From Candidatus Sodalis endolongispinus (GTDB lineage Bacteria > Pseudomonadota > Gammaproteobacteria > Enterobacterales > Enterobacteriaceae): DNA of 64,000 nt. The stretch spans positions 775,415 to 839,414 of the forward strand of contig NZ_JAFJYC010000002.1 of assembly GCF_018777395.1 (NCBI RefSeq), given 5' to 3'. Both the position numbers and the translations under genes were made by a program. Shown here in pieces: positions 1-9,484 of this stretch. Within the stretch, counting starts at the first letter, position 1, and every line of letters starts with the position of its first letter. The notes beneath the pieces were generated by a model, which did no database searches, was not told where the DNA came from, and was given only the letters and a program-made list of their open reading frames with translations.

Positions 1-525
<525 letters not shown>

Positions 526-1002
526 TCACAACGGCGCTCATGTCGCAGCACCGCTCCAGGTCATTGATGAAAAGCGCAATGCGCAAACCAGGCATCCCAT
601 GGCGGCCCGTGCGGTAAACCCGCCGCACAACAGCCGGTTTTCCTGGCGAACACCGCCATCGCGTAGCCTAAACCACGCGGCGCCTGGCGCCCGCTCAGCC
701 TGTCACCGGCATAACCGCACAGACGGTCCCGCGCCAGCATCCGGCGTAAAAAACGACTTTAAGTGACTAATTATTCATTTTACCGCATTTTAAGATGCGA
801 ACTGGCAACACAAGGCAGAGAAAATAGTGAATGATCGACATAATGCAGTATAAAGGCATCCCTCGTCGGGAATTGACAGGATAACGACTGGACGCCGCCC
901 GCGCATAGCCGGTGGTGTCTCACGGTGGTCCGCGGTGGCCATCACGGCAGGCGACAAAGCGCTGGCTTATCGGCAAGCGCGCGGCAGAATACGATTTGCC
1001 CG

Positions 1003-1125
1003 ACCAAAGCGCGTGCCATGCAGCGCCCGCAACGGGAGGTTAAATCGGAGCGCGGGCCACGCACTGCCCGCAATTGAACATCAAATCAGAGGGCGGGCCA
1101 CGCGCTGCCCGCAGGCGCGCGGTTT
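1003..1125. repeat. Tandem array, three 41-bp units, downstream of ybjN
   Basis: Three diverged units start at 1003, 1044 and 1085. They share a core resembling GCGCGGGCCACGCACTGCCC. The second and third units hold a perfect 6-bp inverted repeat GCGGGC/GCCCGC around an 8-nt loop. The array runs up to the ybjN stop codon. The rest of the potF-ybjN spacer (499-1002) is not coding as far as I can see. Confidence 0.75.
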
Positions 1126-1603
1126 AGTGGATTACCGGAGCCGAAGGAGCATGGGCCTCGCTGTCATCCTCTTCGCCCATGAACAACAGATCGTTGGCGC
1201 GGGCTTCCATGATGAGCATGGAGATCTGCTCCTCGGCCTGCTGCATAAAATGGCGAAACTGGCCGAGGGTGACCCCGGCGGAGCTGACCAAAGCCTGACA
1301 GGCCACCAGCCTGGGCAAATTATCGTCCTGGATGTCAATAAACGCTTTCACCGTCAGCGAGCTGGCGTTGATCTGGCTTAAATCCCCCACCAGCGCGATA
1401 AGGGCCGTCGGCCGGACTTCCGCCATGGCGGAAAACAAGATGACATTGTCAACCAGATCAACCTTCGCATCAAAAATGCCGTCAAAATTCTGCATATGCG
1501 GCAGATGCAACGCCTGGCAAGAGTCGCATTCATAGAATGACAAATTCAGCTTCTCCAGCCAGCGCCTCAGGACATCCAGATCCGGTACTACAAGTAAATC
1601 CAT
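1124..1603 (-). CDS. ybjN: YbjN family protein
   Basis: This 159-residue protein closely resembles E. coli YbjN: LVVPDLDVLRRWL, CDSCQALHLPHMQNFDG, ILFSAMAEVRP and INASSLTVKAF are all present. The start at 1603 (MDLLVVPDLD) matches the family N-terminus; an in-frame upstream codon adds seven atypical residues. YbjN belongs to the YbjN/type III secretion chaperone-like fold and has been linked genetically to stress, motility and biofilm regulation, but its biochemical role is unsettled. It lies between potF and rimK as in E. coli. No defect is seen. Confidence 0.9.
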   Translation of the reverse strand: MDLLVVPDLDVLRRWLEKLNLSFYECDSCQALHLPHMQNFDGIFDAKVDLVDNVILFSAMAEVRPTALIALVGDLSQINASSLTVKAFIDIQDDNLPRLVACQALVSSAGVTLGQFRHFMQQAEEQISMLIMEARANDLLFMGEEDDSEAHAPSAPVIH

Positions 1604-1846
1604 ATAAGGCCAACCTCTCATCAAGTGTGAAACGGGGCATAGCTTACGGAATATTAAATAGTAGCGCTATGGTCAAATGCAGCAATTTCACCTTCCCTTA
1701 GCCGAGATTGACGGCGATGGGGCGGTTCCAACCGCCGCTAACCGCGGCAATGGAGAAGCAGACGATTGATTTTTAAGCAATCACTGGCAAAGGAGAGGCA
1801 CAGCCGCCCCGCGCGCCGGCTTTTTCTGAAAAACGGTTTATGTCAG

Positions 1847-2710
1847 CTACCGGGACGGTCGGGCGGCAAGGCGGGCTTCAATAAACGTGATCATCAGGGT
1901 GGCAATATCCAGTTCGCTGGCGATTTCTATACCTTCAAGCCCAGGGGAGGCGTTTACCTCCATCACCAACGGTCCCCGCTTTACGCGCAGGATATCCACA
2001 CCGGCGACGTTAAGGCCCAGCGGCGTCGTCGCGCTGATGGTTACCGACCGCGCGCTACCGCCGCGATGCAAATTGGAGCGAAAATCGCCCGCTTTGGCCT
2101 GGCGTTCTATCGCCACCACCACCTTATCGCCTATCACCAGACAACGGACATCGCACCCGCCGGCCTCGGCGACAAACTCCTGCACCAGAAATTGCGCTTT
2201 CAGGCCGCGAAACGCGTCGATAACGCTTTCCGCCGCCAGCCGGGTTTCCGCCAATACCACCCCTATGCCCTGGGTTCCTTCCACCAGTTTCACCACCAGC
2301 GGTGCACCGCCCACCATGGTGATCAAATCCCCGGTATCGTCCGGGGAATCGGCAAAACCGGTAATGGGCAGGTCTATGCCTTGGCGCGCCAGCAATTGTA
2401 ACGAATGCAATTTGTCCCGCGCGCGGGTGATAGCGGCCGATTCGTTAAGGGCATAGCTGCCCAGCATCTCGAACTGGCGCAGCACCGCAGTACCATAAAA
2501 GGTGGTCAAGGGGCCGATACGTGGGATAACGGCGTCGTAAAATTTAAGCCGCCGGCCGCGGTAGTGAATCGAAGGAGCGGCGCTGTTGATATTCATATAA
2601 CAAGAGAGCGGATCGATAAAGTCGACCTTGTGGCCCCTGGCCTGAGCGGCTTCGCGCAGCCGGCTGCAGGAGAACAGGGTTCCATCGCGGGAGAGAATGG
2701 CTAGTTTCAC
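1847..2710 (-). CDS. rimK: Ribosomal protein S6 glutamate ligase RimK, short internal deletion
   Basis: An ATP-grasp ligase that adds glutamate residues to the C-terminus of ribosomal protein S6. It has 287 residues against 300 in E. coli and starts with GTG at 2710 ([10 protein letters not shown]). The ATP-grasp core is present: [27 protein letters not shown], and the metal-binding [11 protein letters not shown] near the C-terminus. Compared with E. coli, about nine residues are missing in frame between the FRSNLHRGG and LNVAGVDIL segments, where an alpha-helix is expected. The C-terminal tail also differs. The frame is open, so it may be functional or an early pseudogene. ybjN follows on the same strand, as in the E. 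coli rimK-ybjN order. Confidence 0.85.
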   Translation of the reverse strand: MKLAILSRDGTLFSCSRLREAAQARGHKVDFIDPLSCYMNINSAAPSIHYRGRRLKFYDAVIPRIGPLTTFYGTAVLRQFEMLGSYALNESAAITRARDKLHSLQLLARQGIDLPITGFADSPDDTGDLITMVGGAPLVVKLVEGTQGIGVVLAETRLAAESVIDAFRGLKAQFLVQEFVAEAGGCDVRCLVIGDKVVVAIERQAKAGDFRSNLHRGGSARSVTISATTPLGLNVAGVDILRVKRGPLVMEVNASPGLEGIEIASELDIATLMITFIEARLAARPSR

Positions 2711-2852
2711 ACTTTATCCAGGCAGAGTATCGCGTTGGCGACATCATAATCCCGCTACCGGCGGGGGTCGAGAAAAGATTCGGCCTGCGCCGCAAGGCAG
2801 CGTCAGCGGTCATTCCATCTGCGAGTCAGGTCGCGCGGCAAGTTTCAGCCGG

Positions 2853-3020
2853 TGAGATCACACCGCCACAGTGGCGTCACTGACGTTGCGCCGCTGAAAT
2901 CGCGCCGCTGGCGTTGCGCCGCTGTAGTCGCACCGCTGAAATCGCACCGCTGGCGTTGCGCCGCTGAAGTCGTACCGCTGACGTTGCGCCGCTCAACTCC
3001 CGCCGCTGAAGTCGTGTCGG
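2853..3020. repeat. Tandem array, about twelve 14-bp units, rimK-grxA spacer
   Basis: The 14-bp unit resembles TGAAATCGCACCGC and TGGCGTTGCGCCGC, and repeats in register from 2881 to 3020 (ten units). Two more diverged units lie upstream. It occupies the place where nfsA and ybjC lie in E. coli. No remnant of nfsA is recognisable in 2711-3172. Confidence 0.8.
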
Positions 3021-3172
3021 CGTGATGTAAGCGGAGATTGGCGACGGGTATGGGATCGAGAGGTAATTTCTGCTTTTTTTAACCGCCGGAGCAGGCATAG
3101 TGAACCGCGGCAAAAAATGCAGCGCGCACCGCGCTGGCCGTTTTGATATTCGTTAATGTAAGAGGAGTGGTT

Positions 3173-3431
3173 ATGTTTGCAGTCATTTTCGGTCGTCCGG
3201 GTTGTCCTTATTGTGTACACGCTAAATCGCTGGCTGAAAAATTGACCGCGGAACGGGATGACTTCACCTACCGTTATGTTGATATCCACGCCGAAGGCAT
3301 CTCAAAGGCCGACTTGTCGAAAGCCGGTGGAAACGGTACCGCAAGTTTTTGTTGACCAGATCCATATCGGCGGCTGTACCGATTTTGAGGCCTACGCCAA
3401 AGAAAACCTGAGCCTGTACTCGTCCTCCTGA
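3173..3431 (+). pseudogene. grxA: Glutaredoxin 1 (GrxA), frameshifted
   Basis: ATG at 3173 follows the Shine-Dalgarno-like AGAGGAG. The N-terminal half is an excellent glutaredoxin with the redox motif CPYC (GRPGCPYCVHAKSLAEKL), then YRYVDIHAEGISKADL. Near 3315-3325 the frame breaks and the original frame stops at 3355. The C-terminal half resumes in another frame with PQVFVDQIHIGGCTDF and AKENL, ending at 3431. Roughly 10-11 nt seem to be missing around an AAAGCCGG motif. Intact GrxA is a small thiol reductase serving ribonucleotide reductase. Its position beside rimK matches the E. coli grxA-ybjC-nfsA-rimK cluster. The product, if made, would lack the glutathione-binding cis-Pro region. Confidence 0.88.
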
Positions 3432-3497
3432 TGACGGCTACCGCCCGCCGCCGGCGGGCACACGGCCCAATCGGACGTCTCCGTCTGAGCCTCAGGT

Positions 3498-3866
3498 TCA
3501 ATGCGCGGGATGGTGCATCAGCATCCCGACGAAGCAGCAGCCCAGCGCGCCAAAACCACACCAAAACACGGCGCTGAGCAGATAGGTCATTTGCTGCCAC
3601 AGGCTATAACCGGTTTCAACGCCGAGATTGAACAACGGCCAACAGATCGCCGCGGCCAGCACTGCACCCAATAAGGGATAAACCAGCCTGTTGTCGCCCG
3701 CCAACAGTGCGCCTAAAATACCGGGCAACATAAACAGCAGCAGGCCGAACTGCCCGCCGTGACCCTCCCCTGCCAAAGCCACCAGGGCGGTTTTTTGACT
3801 AATAAAGATAAGCACGAATATCAGCGTGCTTGCCGCAATGCCTGCGTTATGCCGGTGAATCGCCAT
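3498..3866 (-). CDS. ybjM: Inner membrane protein YbjM
   Basis: 122 residues from ATG at 3866 (MAIHRHNAG); the longer open frame upstream is not family-like. Four hydrophobic segments are visible, including LIFVLIFIS, FGLLLFMLPGILGALLAG and YLLSAVFWCGFGALGCCF. The last matches YbjM of E. coli (LLSAVFWCALGAL). The function is unknown. It lies next to grxA as in E. coli and is convergent with it. No lesion is seen. Confidence 0.78.
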   Translation of the reverse strand: MAIHRHNAGIAASTLIFVLIFISQKTALVALAGEGHGGQFGLLLFMLPGILGALLAGDNRLVYPLLGAVLAAAICWPLFNLGVETGYSLWQQMTYLLSAVFWCGFGALGCCFVGMLMHHPAH

Positions 3867-5330
3867 GGTTGCCTCCCTCATAGATACCCGCCACGATGGC
3901 GGCAATAATGCCTGTTTCCAGGTGTAAAAAAAGCAATCGCCCCCTTGATTGGCAGGGGCATAAATCCCGGCAGACGGTCTAAAAAGCCGTCTGACTTTTG
4001 GCATTCATTTGCCTCTATTCGCTTCGCAGCCTGTAACGTCGCGGGAGGTCAGGCAAGCCTGGCCGCCGGAGATATTGGTCAAATAAATCTAACGGGTAAC
4101 TTCAACTATATCAAGGCGTTGCAGGTAAAATATCGGTTACGGTTTCGGAGGTATCAGGTCATAGTATTGTTACGATACGCTGCAAAAGTGTTAGCGATTT
4201 GCTGCCGGCGCCCGAAGAAAATCACCATGATGCGCGCGCATCGCAAGCCAAGCCGATAAATGTGTTGGAATTTTTATGAACACGCTTGACGGCGCCAGGC
4301 ATTGAATGCCAACGCGGCTTTTCCCGCTCTTGCCGCCGATAGTTAATGACTGGTTAACGTGCTGTCACGGGGTGTAAGGGGCTTTGGCGCCACTTTCGGA
4401 AATATCCTTAATGTATGGGCGATGGCCGGGCGTGGGGGGAAGATTGTGCCAGAGATAAGCTCGAAGCTCTCGCGGCCAAGCTCTATGACGACGCCACTAC
4501 GTGCCGCAGGCCCGTGACTGACCAGCCGCACAACGGACGATGCGGCAACCGTCTGGCCTCGACTCCCATATTGGCTCACGCCCCCGTTTCGACAGCCGCC
4601 GCACGCCGGCGTGCACCCCGCGCGGGACAGGGCCCACGCCACCTTGCCGGCATTCCCCGGGTCTTGTGCCCGATAATGCTCCCCAGGCTGCCGCCGTGGG
4701 GGTTGCCTAACCAAGCGTAAAAAAATATTTCCCGCGTCGGCAGAACTTTTTACCCGCCTCCCGGTCCTACTTTATGCCACTGCTTTTCTTTGATGTCCCC
4801 ATTTTGAGGAGCCAGAGCGTCCCGACTATTAGGTTCAAGACGCTCGGGTTTTCTATTATTCCTCGATCCCCTGCCCCCCTGTCATCCCTTTTATAAAAAT
4901 CGCTTTTCTGGCGCATTATCCGCCATTGCCAAACCACAATCAGCGCGGCGTTCGCCGTTTATTTTTACGGTATGCGGGCATAGGGCGGGTTAAACCTCGG
5001 CATCACAATGCCGCACGGCGTGTCATCTTGACGGCGGATCAGTTAATTTTTATACACTCACACTGAACTTGCACAATTAATCACCACAGACTGACTGTTT
5101 TTTCTCACGTAATATATTTTTTACGCTCACCCTCTATTATGAGCAATATTTACTCACTCTTTTTATACGTTTATTTTACACGCCGCGTGCAAAGTTAACA
5201 AAAAACAACCAAAAGAGAAAAAAGTCATCATATAGAATTCAACATACTGAAAAATAAGCAATGCTTTTAAACTTATCACCCGCAAATGCCAATGCATTCG
5301 CTCATTAATTGACTCATGACAGGGAATATT
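3867..5330. other. Long non-coding spacer between ybjM and the sdaC leader
   Basis: About 1.5 kb with no supported gene. In E. coli the ybjL-ybjG/deoR genes lie between ybjM and dacC; I see no recognisable remnant of them. 4400-4720 is GC-rich with random-looking ORFs on both strands. From 4740 the sequence becomes AT-rich and contains one terminator-like hairpin (separate entry) and then a long AT-rich promoter-like tract leading to the small ORFs upstream of sdaC. Confidence 0.6.
4815..4855 (+). terminator. Putative rho-independent terminator
   Basis: The inverted repeat GAGCGTC / GACGCTC (4815-4821 and 4839-4845) is followed by GGGTTTTCTATTATT. No complete gene ends just upstream on the plus strand. 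It may be left from a deleted gene or act as an attenuator for the sdaC leader transcript further downstream. Confidence 0.5.
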
Positions 5331-5441
5331 ATGCCTTCATCTGACGTTGCAATTAATTATTCGACCGGCGTCAAAAAAAACGGCATTAACGCTGGCGATG
5401 ACAAAGAAACACTTTATTATCCCCCCGAAGATTATCGATGA
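5331..5441 (+). CDS. Small ORF 1 upstream of sdaC (36 residues)
   Basis: ATG at 5331 follows AGGGAA at a good ribosome-binding distance. The peptide starts MPSSDVAINYSTGVKKNG and ends LYYPPEDYR. It is acidic and Tyr-rich, with no signal peptide or membrane segment. Its stop overlaps the start of the next small ORF as ATGA. I do not recognise it. It could be a leader peptide for sdaC or a chance ORF in AT-rich DNA; the coupled second ORF and the ribosome site argue for translation. Confidence 0.4.
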   Translation: MPSSDVAINYSTGVKKNGINAGDDKETLYYPPEDYR

Positions 5442-5512
5442 TTCAACAACGTATAATTGAATCACATCAATATAATTATATTAAACTGAGTAACGGCGAC
5501 GTCTATTATTGA
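5438..5512 (+). CDS. Small ORF 2 upstream of sdaC (24 residues)
   Basis: ATG at 5438 overlaps the stop of small ORF 1 (ATGA, 4 nt), a typical translational-coupling arrangement. The peptide is MIQQRIIESHQ followed by YNYIKLSNGDVYY. It ends 37 nt before the sdaC start. Not recognised. A leader or uORF role for sdaC is inferred only from position. Confidence 0.38.
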   Translation: MIQQRIIESHQYNYIKLSNGDVYY

Positions 5513-5549
5513 CTACCGTTCAGCCTTTGCGTTTTTATTCGGAGAAATT

Positions 5550-6833
5550 ATGGACATAACAAATGCTTCCCCCGCACGGGCAGTCCCGTTCGATGCGGCC
5601 TGGCGCAAAACCGATACGGTCTGGATGTTGGGACTTTATGGCACGGCTATTGGCGCCGGCGTGCTTTTTCTACCCATCAATGCGGGTATCGGCGGGCTAC
5701 TGCCGCTGCTTATCATGGCGCTTATCGCTTTTCCCATGACCTTTTTCGCCCACCGGGGCATGACGCGTTTTGTGCTGTCAGGCAACGGCAAATGCAACGA
5801 CATTACCGATGTCGTTAAGGAGCATTTTGGCAACCGCATCGGTAACCTGATAACGCTGCTGTACTTCTTCGCTATCTATCCGATCCTATTGGTTTACAGC
5901 GTCGCAATCACCAACACCGTCGAAAGCTTTATCGTGCATCAACTCGGCTATAGCGCGCCGCCGCGGGCGTTGCTGGCGCTGCTGCTGATAATCGGGCTGA
6001 TGATGATAATCTGGCTCGGCAAGGACATCATTGTTAAGTCGATGAGCGTGCTGGTGTTTCCCTTCGTTGCGGTGCTGGTGTTTTTGTCGTTTTATCTGAT
6101 TCCGTATTGGAGCGGCGCCATTTTCCAGACACCGTTGGTACAGCCCCAGGCCGACGGCGGTGGCTTACTCAGCACCCTGTGGTTGGCGGTGCCGGTCATG
6201 GTGTTTTCGTTTAATCATTCCCCCATTATCTCGTCATTCGCGATGTCCAAACGCGAAGAATATGGCGCTGGGGCCGAGGCGAAATGCTCCCGCGTTCTGG
6301 CTTGCAGCCACGTGATGATGGTGCTGACGGTGATGTTTTTCGTCTTTAGTTGCGCCCTGAGTCTCTCGCCGGAAAACATGCAAGAGGCTAAAGATCAAAA
6401 TATTTCCATGCTGTCGTATCTTGCCAACCATTTTGATAATCCGTTTATCGCCTCGCTGGGGCCGATTATCGCTTTTATTGCTATTGCCAAATCCTTTCTC
6501 GGGCACTATCTCGGCGCCAGTGAAGGTTTTAGCGGGTTGGTAACATCCGCCTTACATGCCCGTGGCAAGGACATTTCCGCTGGGGCGATGAGCAAAGTCA
6601 CCGCCGTGTTTATGCTGCTGACCGCCTGGCTAGTGGCCACGATTAACCCCAGCATTTTGGGTATGATTGAAACTCTGGGCGGCCCGGTTATTGCCATGCT
6701 GCTGTTTTCAATGCCAATGTACGCCATTCATAAAGTGCCCGCCATGGCGCGCTTTCGTGGTCTGGCCAGCAATTATTTTGTGTGGGCGATTGGGCTCATC
6801 GCGCTGACCGCGACCGTCTACAAACTTATGTGA
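5550..6833 (+). CDS. sdaC: Serine/H+ symporter SdaC (HAAAP family)
   Basis: 427 residues, nearly full-length like E. coli SdaC (429). The first segment KTDTVWMLGLYGTAIGAGVLF and the repeated family motifs are conserved: LPINAGIGG, FFAIYPILLVYSVAITNTVES, VMVFSFNHSPIISSF and LNPSILGMIETLGGP-like (here INPSILGMIETLGGP). About eleven transmembrane helices are visible. ATG at 5550 follows GGAGAAATT. The family imports L-serine with protons across the inner membrane. In E. coli it is paired with sdaB; here it stands alone between ybjM and dacC, with two coupled small ORFs upstream. No lesion is seen. Confidence 0.92.
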   Translation: MDITNASPARAVPFDAAWRKTDTVWMLGLYGTAIGAGVLFLPINAGIGGLLPLLIMALIAFPMTFFAHRGMTRFVLSGNGKCNDITDVVKEHFGNRIGNLITLLYFFAIYPILLVYSVAITNTVESFIVHQLGYSAPPRALLALLLIIGLMMIIWLGKDIIVKSMSVLVFPFVAVLVFLSFYLIPYWSGAIFQTPLVQPQADGGGLLSTLWLAVPVMVFSFNHSPIISSFAMSKREEYGAGAEAKCSRVLACSHVMMVLTVMFFVFSCALSLSPENMQEAKDQNISMLSYLANHFDNPFIASLGPIIAFIAIAKSFLGHYLGASEGFSGLVTSALHARGKDISAGAMSKVTAVFMLLTAWLVATINPSILGMIETLGGPVIAMLLFSMPMYAIHKVPAMARFRGLASNYFVWAIGLIALTATVYKLM

Positions 6834-6969
6834 TGGCGACCGCCGGTGGTATCCGTCGCGGGGCGACAACCTCGCACGGCGACGGGGCGGCGGCGTTTTC
6901 GAGTGAAAAAGCGGCATTGGCGCCCGCAGACGAAGTGCCGGCGACGCCGATGAGAGAGATATCTGCCGC

Positions 6970-7075
6970 CGGCGCAGCGCCAGAAAAGCGCCGATAAACC
7001 AGGACCCGACGACGCAGCGCCAGAGACGCCGATATATCAGGCCCCGCCGGCGCAGCGCCAGATAAGCGGATTATG
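6970..7075. repeat. Tandem array, about 2.6 units of 38-40 bp, downstream of sdaC
   Basis: The core GCGCAGCGCCAG recurs at 6972, 7012 (one change) and 7050. Each copy is followed by a related AT-richer half. The core includes the inverted repeat GGCGC-A-GCGCC in the first and third units. The spacer 6834-6969 shows nothing else. Confidence 0.65.
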
Positions 7076-7130
7076 AGGTGCCTGCGACAGAGCGGCGCTG
7101 CGAAAGCAAGCCGCGCCGTCTCGCCACGCT

Positions 7131-8324
7131 TTAGCTAAACATACTGTGCACCTTCAGCAGGATCCAGTCCCACAACGTGCGGAAAATGCCGCCTTTCTTC
7201 ACCTCTTCCATCACCACCAGCGGGCGCTGCTCGATGACCTTGCCGCCCAGGCTGAAATTAATCGTACCCACGACCTGATCCTTGGCCAGCGGCGCCTCCA
7301 AATGCGGGGAGAACAACGTGAAAGACGCCTTCATATTTTTCAATTGCCCTTTCGGCAAGGTGATGGCGGCATCCTGGGTCACGCCCAGATTCACCTGACT
7401 ACGATCGCCAAACCATACCCGCTGCTGGGTAAACGGGCGATCCTTCGGTATCGGCATCACGGTTTCATAAAAGCGAAATCCCCAGGTCAGCAGTTTCTCG
7501 CTTTCGCGAAAGCGAATACCATCGGTCGGGGCGCCAAGCACCACAGAAATAAGCCGCATACCATTATCGGTGGCTGACGCCACCAGATTGTGGCCGGCGC
7601 CGCTGGTGAAGCCGGTTTTCACACCATCAACGGCCAGATTACCGCTCCATAACAGACGGTTACGGTTGGGCTGTTTGATTTTGTTGTAGGTGAACTCTTT
7701 CTCTTTATGCAGCGCGTATTCATCCGGAACATTACGGATCAGCGCCTGACTGAGTATGGCCATATCGTGCGCGGTGCTATACTGCCCTTCCGCGTCCAGG
7801 CCGTGTACGGTGAGAAAGTGGGTGTTCTTCATCCCCAGCGCTTGAGCGTACTGATTCATCAGGCTGACGAAAGCGTCCTGACTCCCGGCGACATGATCCG
7901 CCAGCGCAATACTGGCGTCGTTGCCGGACTGGATAACGATGCCTTTATTAAGATCGTCGACCGTGACCTGCTCGCCCGGTTTCAAGAACATCAGCGACGA
8001 ACCGCGCAGCACCGGATTGCCGGTCGCCCAGGCGTCCTTACCGATAGTCACCTGGTCCGCCGGGTGAATTTTGCCGGCTTTCATCGCCTGCCCAATCACG
8101 TAGCTGGACATGATTTTGGTGAGGCTTGCGGGATCGAGACGCTGATCGGCATTGGCTTCCGCCAGCACCTTTCCGCTCTGATAATCCATCAGAATATAGG
8201 CGCGGGCGTTGATTTCCGGCGCGGCGGGCGGTGCGTCGGCGGCGCGCACAGCAGGAACGGCAAGCAGGAGCAAGGTGCCCAAAGCAAGGGCATAACGTTG
8301 AGAGCTGAAGACAGGTTTCATCAT
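7131..8324 (-). CDS. dacC: D-alanyl-D-alanine carboxypeptidase DacC (PBP6)
   Basis: A low-molecular-mass penicillin-binding protein that trims the terminal D-Ala of peptidoglycan stem peptides at the outer face of the inner membrane. From ATG at 8324 it has 397 residues (E. coli 400). A signal peptide ends near PAVRA. The three active-site motifs are SLTK (67-70), SGN (133-135) and KTG (236-238). A C-terminal beta-domain is followed by an amphipathic membrane anchor ([14 protein letters not shown]). A GTG eleven codons upstream is less likely because the signal peptide would start late. It keeps its E. coli position near yliJ/yliI. It appears intact, whereas pbpG elsewhere in this window is broken. 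Confidence 0.92.
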   Translation of the reverse strand: MMKPVFSSQRYALALGTLLLLAVPAVRAADAPPAAPEINARAYILMDYQSGKVLAEANADQRLDPASLTKIMSSYVIGQAMKAGKIHPADQVTIGKDAWATGNPVLRGSSLMFLKPGEQVTVDDLNKGIVIQSGNDASIALADHVAGSQDAFVSLMNQYAQALGMKNTHFLTVHGLDAEGQYSTAHDMAILSQALIRNVPDEYALHKEKEFTYNKIKQPNRNRLLWSGNLAVDGVKTGFTSGAGHNLVASATDNGMRLISVVLGAPTDGIRFRESEKLLTWGFRFYETVMPIPKDRPFTQQRVWFGDRSQVNLGVTQDAAITLPKGQLKNMKASFTLFSPHLEAPLAKDQVVGTINFSLGGKVIEQRPLVVMEEVKKGGIFRTLWDWILLKVHSMFS

Positions 8325-8842
8325 GACGAGGCCAGAGTATCCATTCAAAAGAGTCACCGCGGGTATCCGGTGGCGGATGTTGCGCGCATGGCCGGCAACG
8401 GGCCACGCGCATGTCTATAGCATGTTCTAGCAATGATAATCTAGTCAAAGCCGTTTAACTTTGCCGCATTGACGCGCGCGTGTCAGCCCTTTTATTGTCA
8501 ATTTTTAGCTCCCGCGCAGCGTGGTGGCAAACCGGCAGACCGGGGCAATTGATTAAACCCCGCGAATCCGTCACAGTAGACGCACAGTTTACCCACAGCG
8601 CTATTTGCAAGCGAATAGGTTGCAACAGCATATAATAATTATTAGCCGGCGGCGGCCTGCGTGCCGGCGGAGATATCGTCACCTGCCTACCGTTTGATGG
8701 CCCACGCGCCCGCCGTTTTCTGATGGCGTTCGCGCGGCCGTTGGCGCGCGGTCCGGGTAGGGCGCATCGCTGAAAGTTGCCCGCCCGCCGCCGCCGCCGA
8801 CAAGAAAAGCGTAATATTCATCATTCCGCTGCTGGAGGCGTT
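8325..8842. other. dacC-yliJ intergenic region
   Basis: 518 bases between divergent genes. It must hold the promoters of both, but I cannot point to a convincing -35/-10 pair. No remnant of another gene or repeat array was recognised. Confidence 0.5.
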
Positions 8843-9470
8843 ATGTTAACGATTTGGGGTCGCGAGAATTCAGTCAACGTCAAAAAGGTACTCTGGTGTG
8901 CTACAGAGCTGCAACTGGTATTTAATCTCATCCCGGCAGGCGGGCAACATGGCAAGAATCAGGATGCGCCCTTCTTGTCGCTAAATCCTAACGGGCTGGT
9001 TCCCTGCCTGCAGGACGAGGAAAATGACTTGGTGCTGTGGGAATCCAATACTATCGTACGTTATCTTGCTGCCCGCTACGGTCAGGATGTCTGGCTGCTC
9101 ACCGATGCCGCTGAGCGAGCCCGCAACGAAAAATGGATGGACTGGACGCTGTCGCTGCTGGCGCCCGCGCTGCAGCCGCTGTTTATTAGCCTGGTGCGCA
9201 CGCCGGCCAAGCAGCGCGATCCCGAGGCCATTGCGCGCGGCATCGCGGCGTGTGAAAAGCTGTTCGCCGTGGCCGATGGCGCGCTCGAAAAACAGCCATG
9301 GTTTGCCGGTGAGGCCTTCGGCATCGGTGATATTCCCCTGGGGTGTCTGGCTTATAACTGGTTCAATCTGCCGATTGAGCGACGGCCCCGACCGCGGCTC
9401 GAGGCCTGGTACCAGGCCCCTGTGCGACCGGACGGCTTATCAGCAGCGGGTGATGCTGCCGCTGAGCTGA
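8843..9470 (+). pseudogene. yliJ: Glutathione S-transferase YliJ (GstB), C-terminal frameshift
   Basis: ATG at 8843 follows a strong GGAGG. The N-terminal thioredoxin fold starts MLTIWGRENSVNVKKVLW, with NPNGLVPCLQDE and WESNTIVRYLAARYG (glutathione-binding Glu-Ser). The helical domain follows (KWMDWTLSLL, GDIPLGCLAYNWFNL). After LEAWYQ, near 9410-9423, the frame shifts by one base. The family-like ending LCDRTAYQQRVMLPLS is read in the next frame to a stop at 9470, while the original frame runs to 9514 with an unrelated tail. Only about 17 residues are affected, so partial function is possible. The position next to yliI matches E. coli. Confidence 0.85.
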
Positions 9471-9484
9471 CACCGGTCCACGGC

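Noticed and set aside
3867..5330. Prophage or insertion-sequence remnant in the long spacer.
   Set aside because: No transposase or integrase-like ORF, terminal inverted repeats or target duplication were visible.
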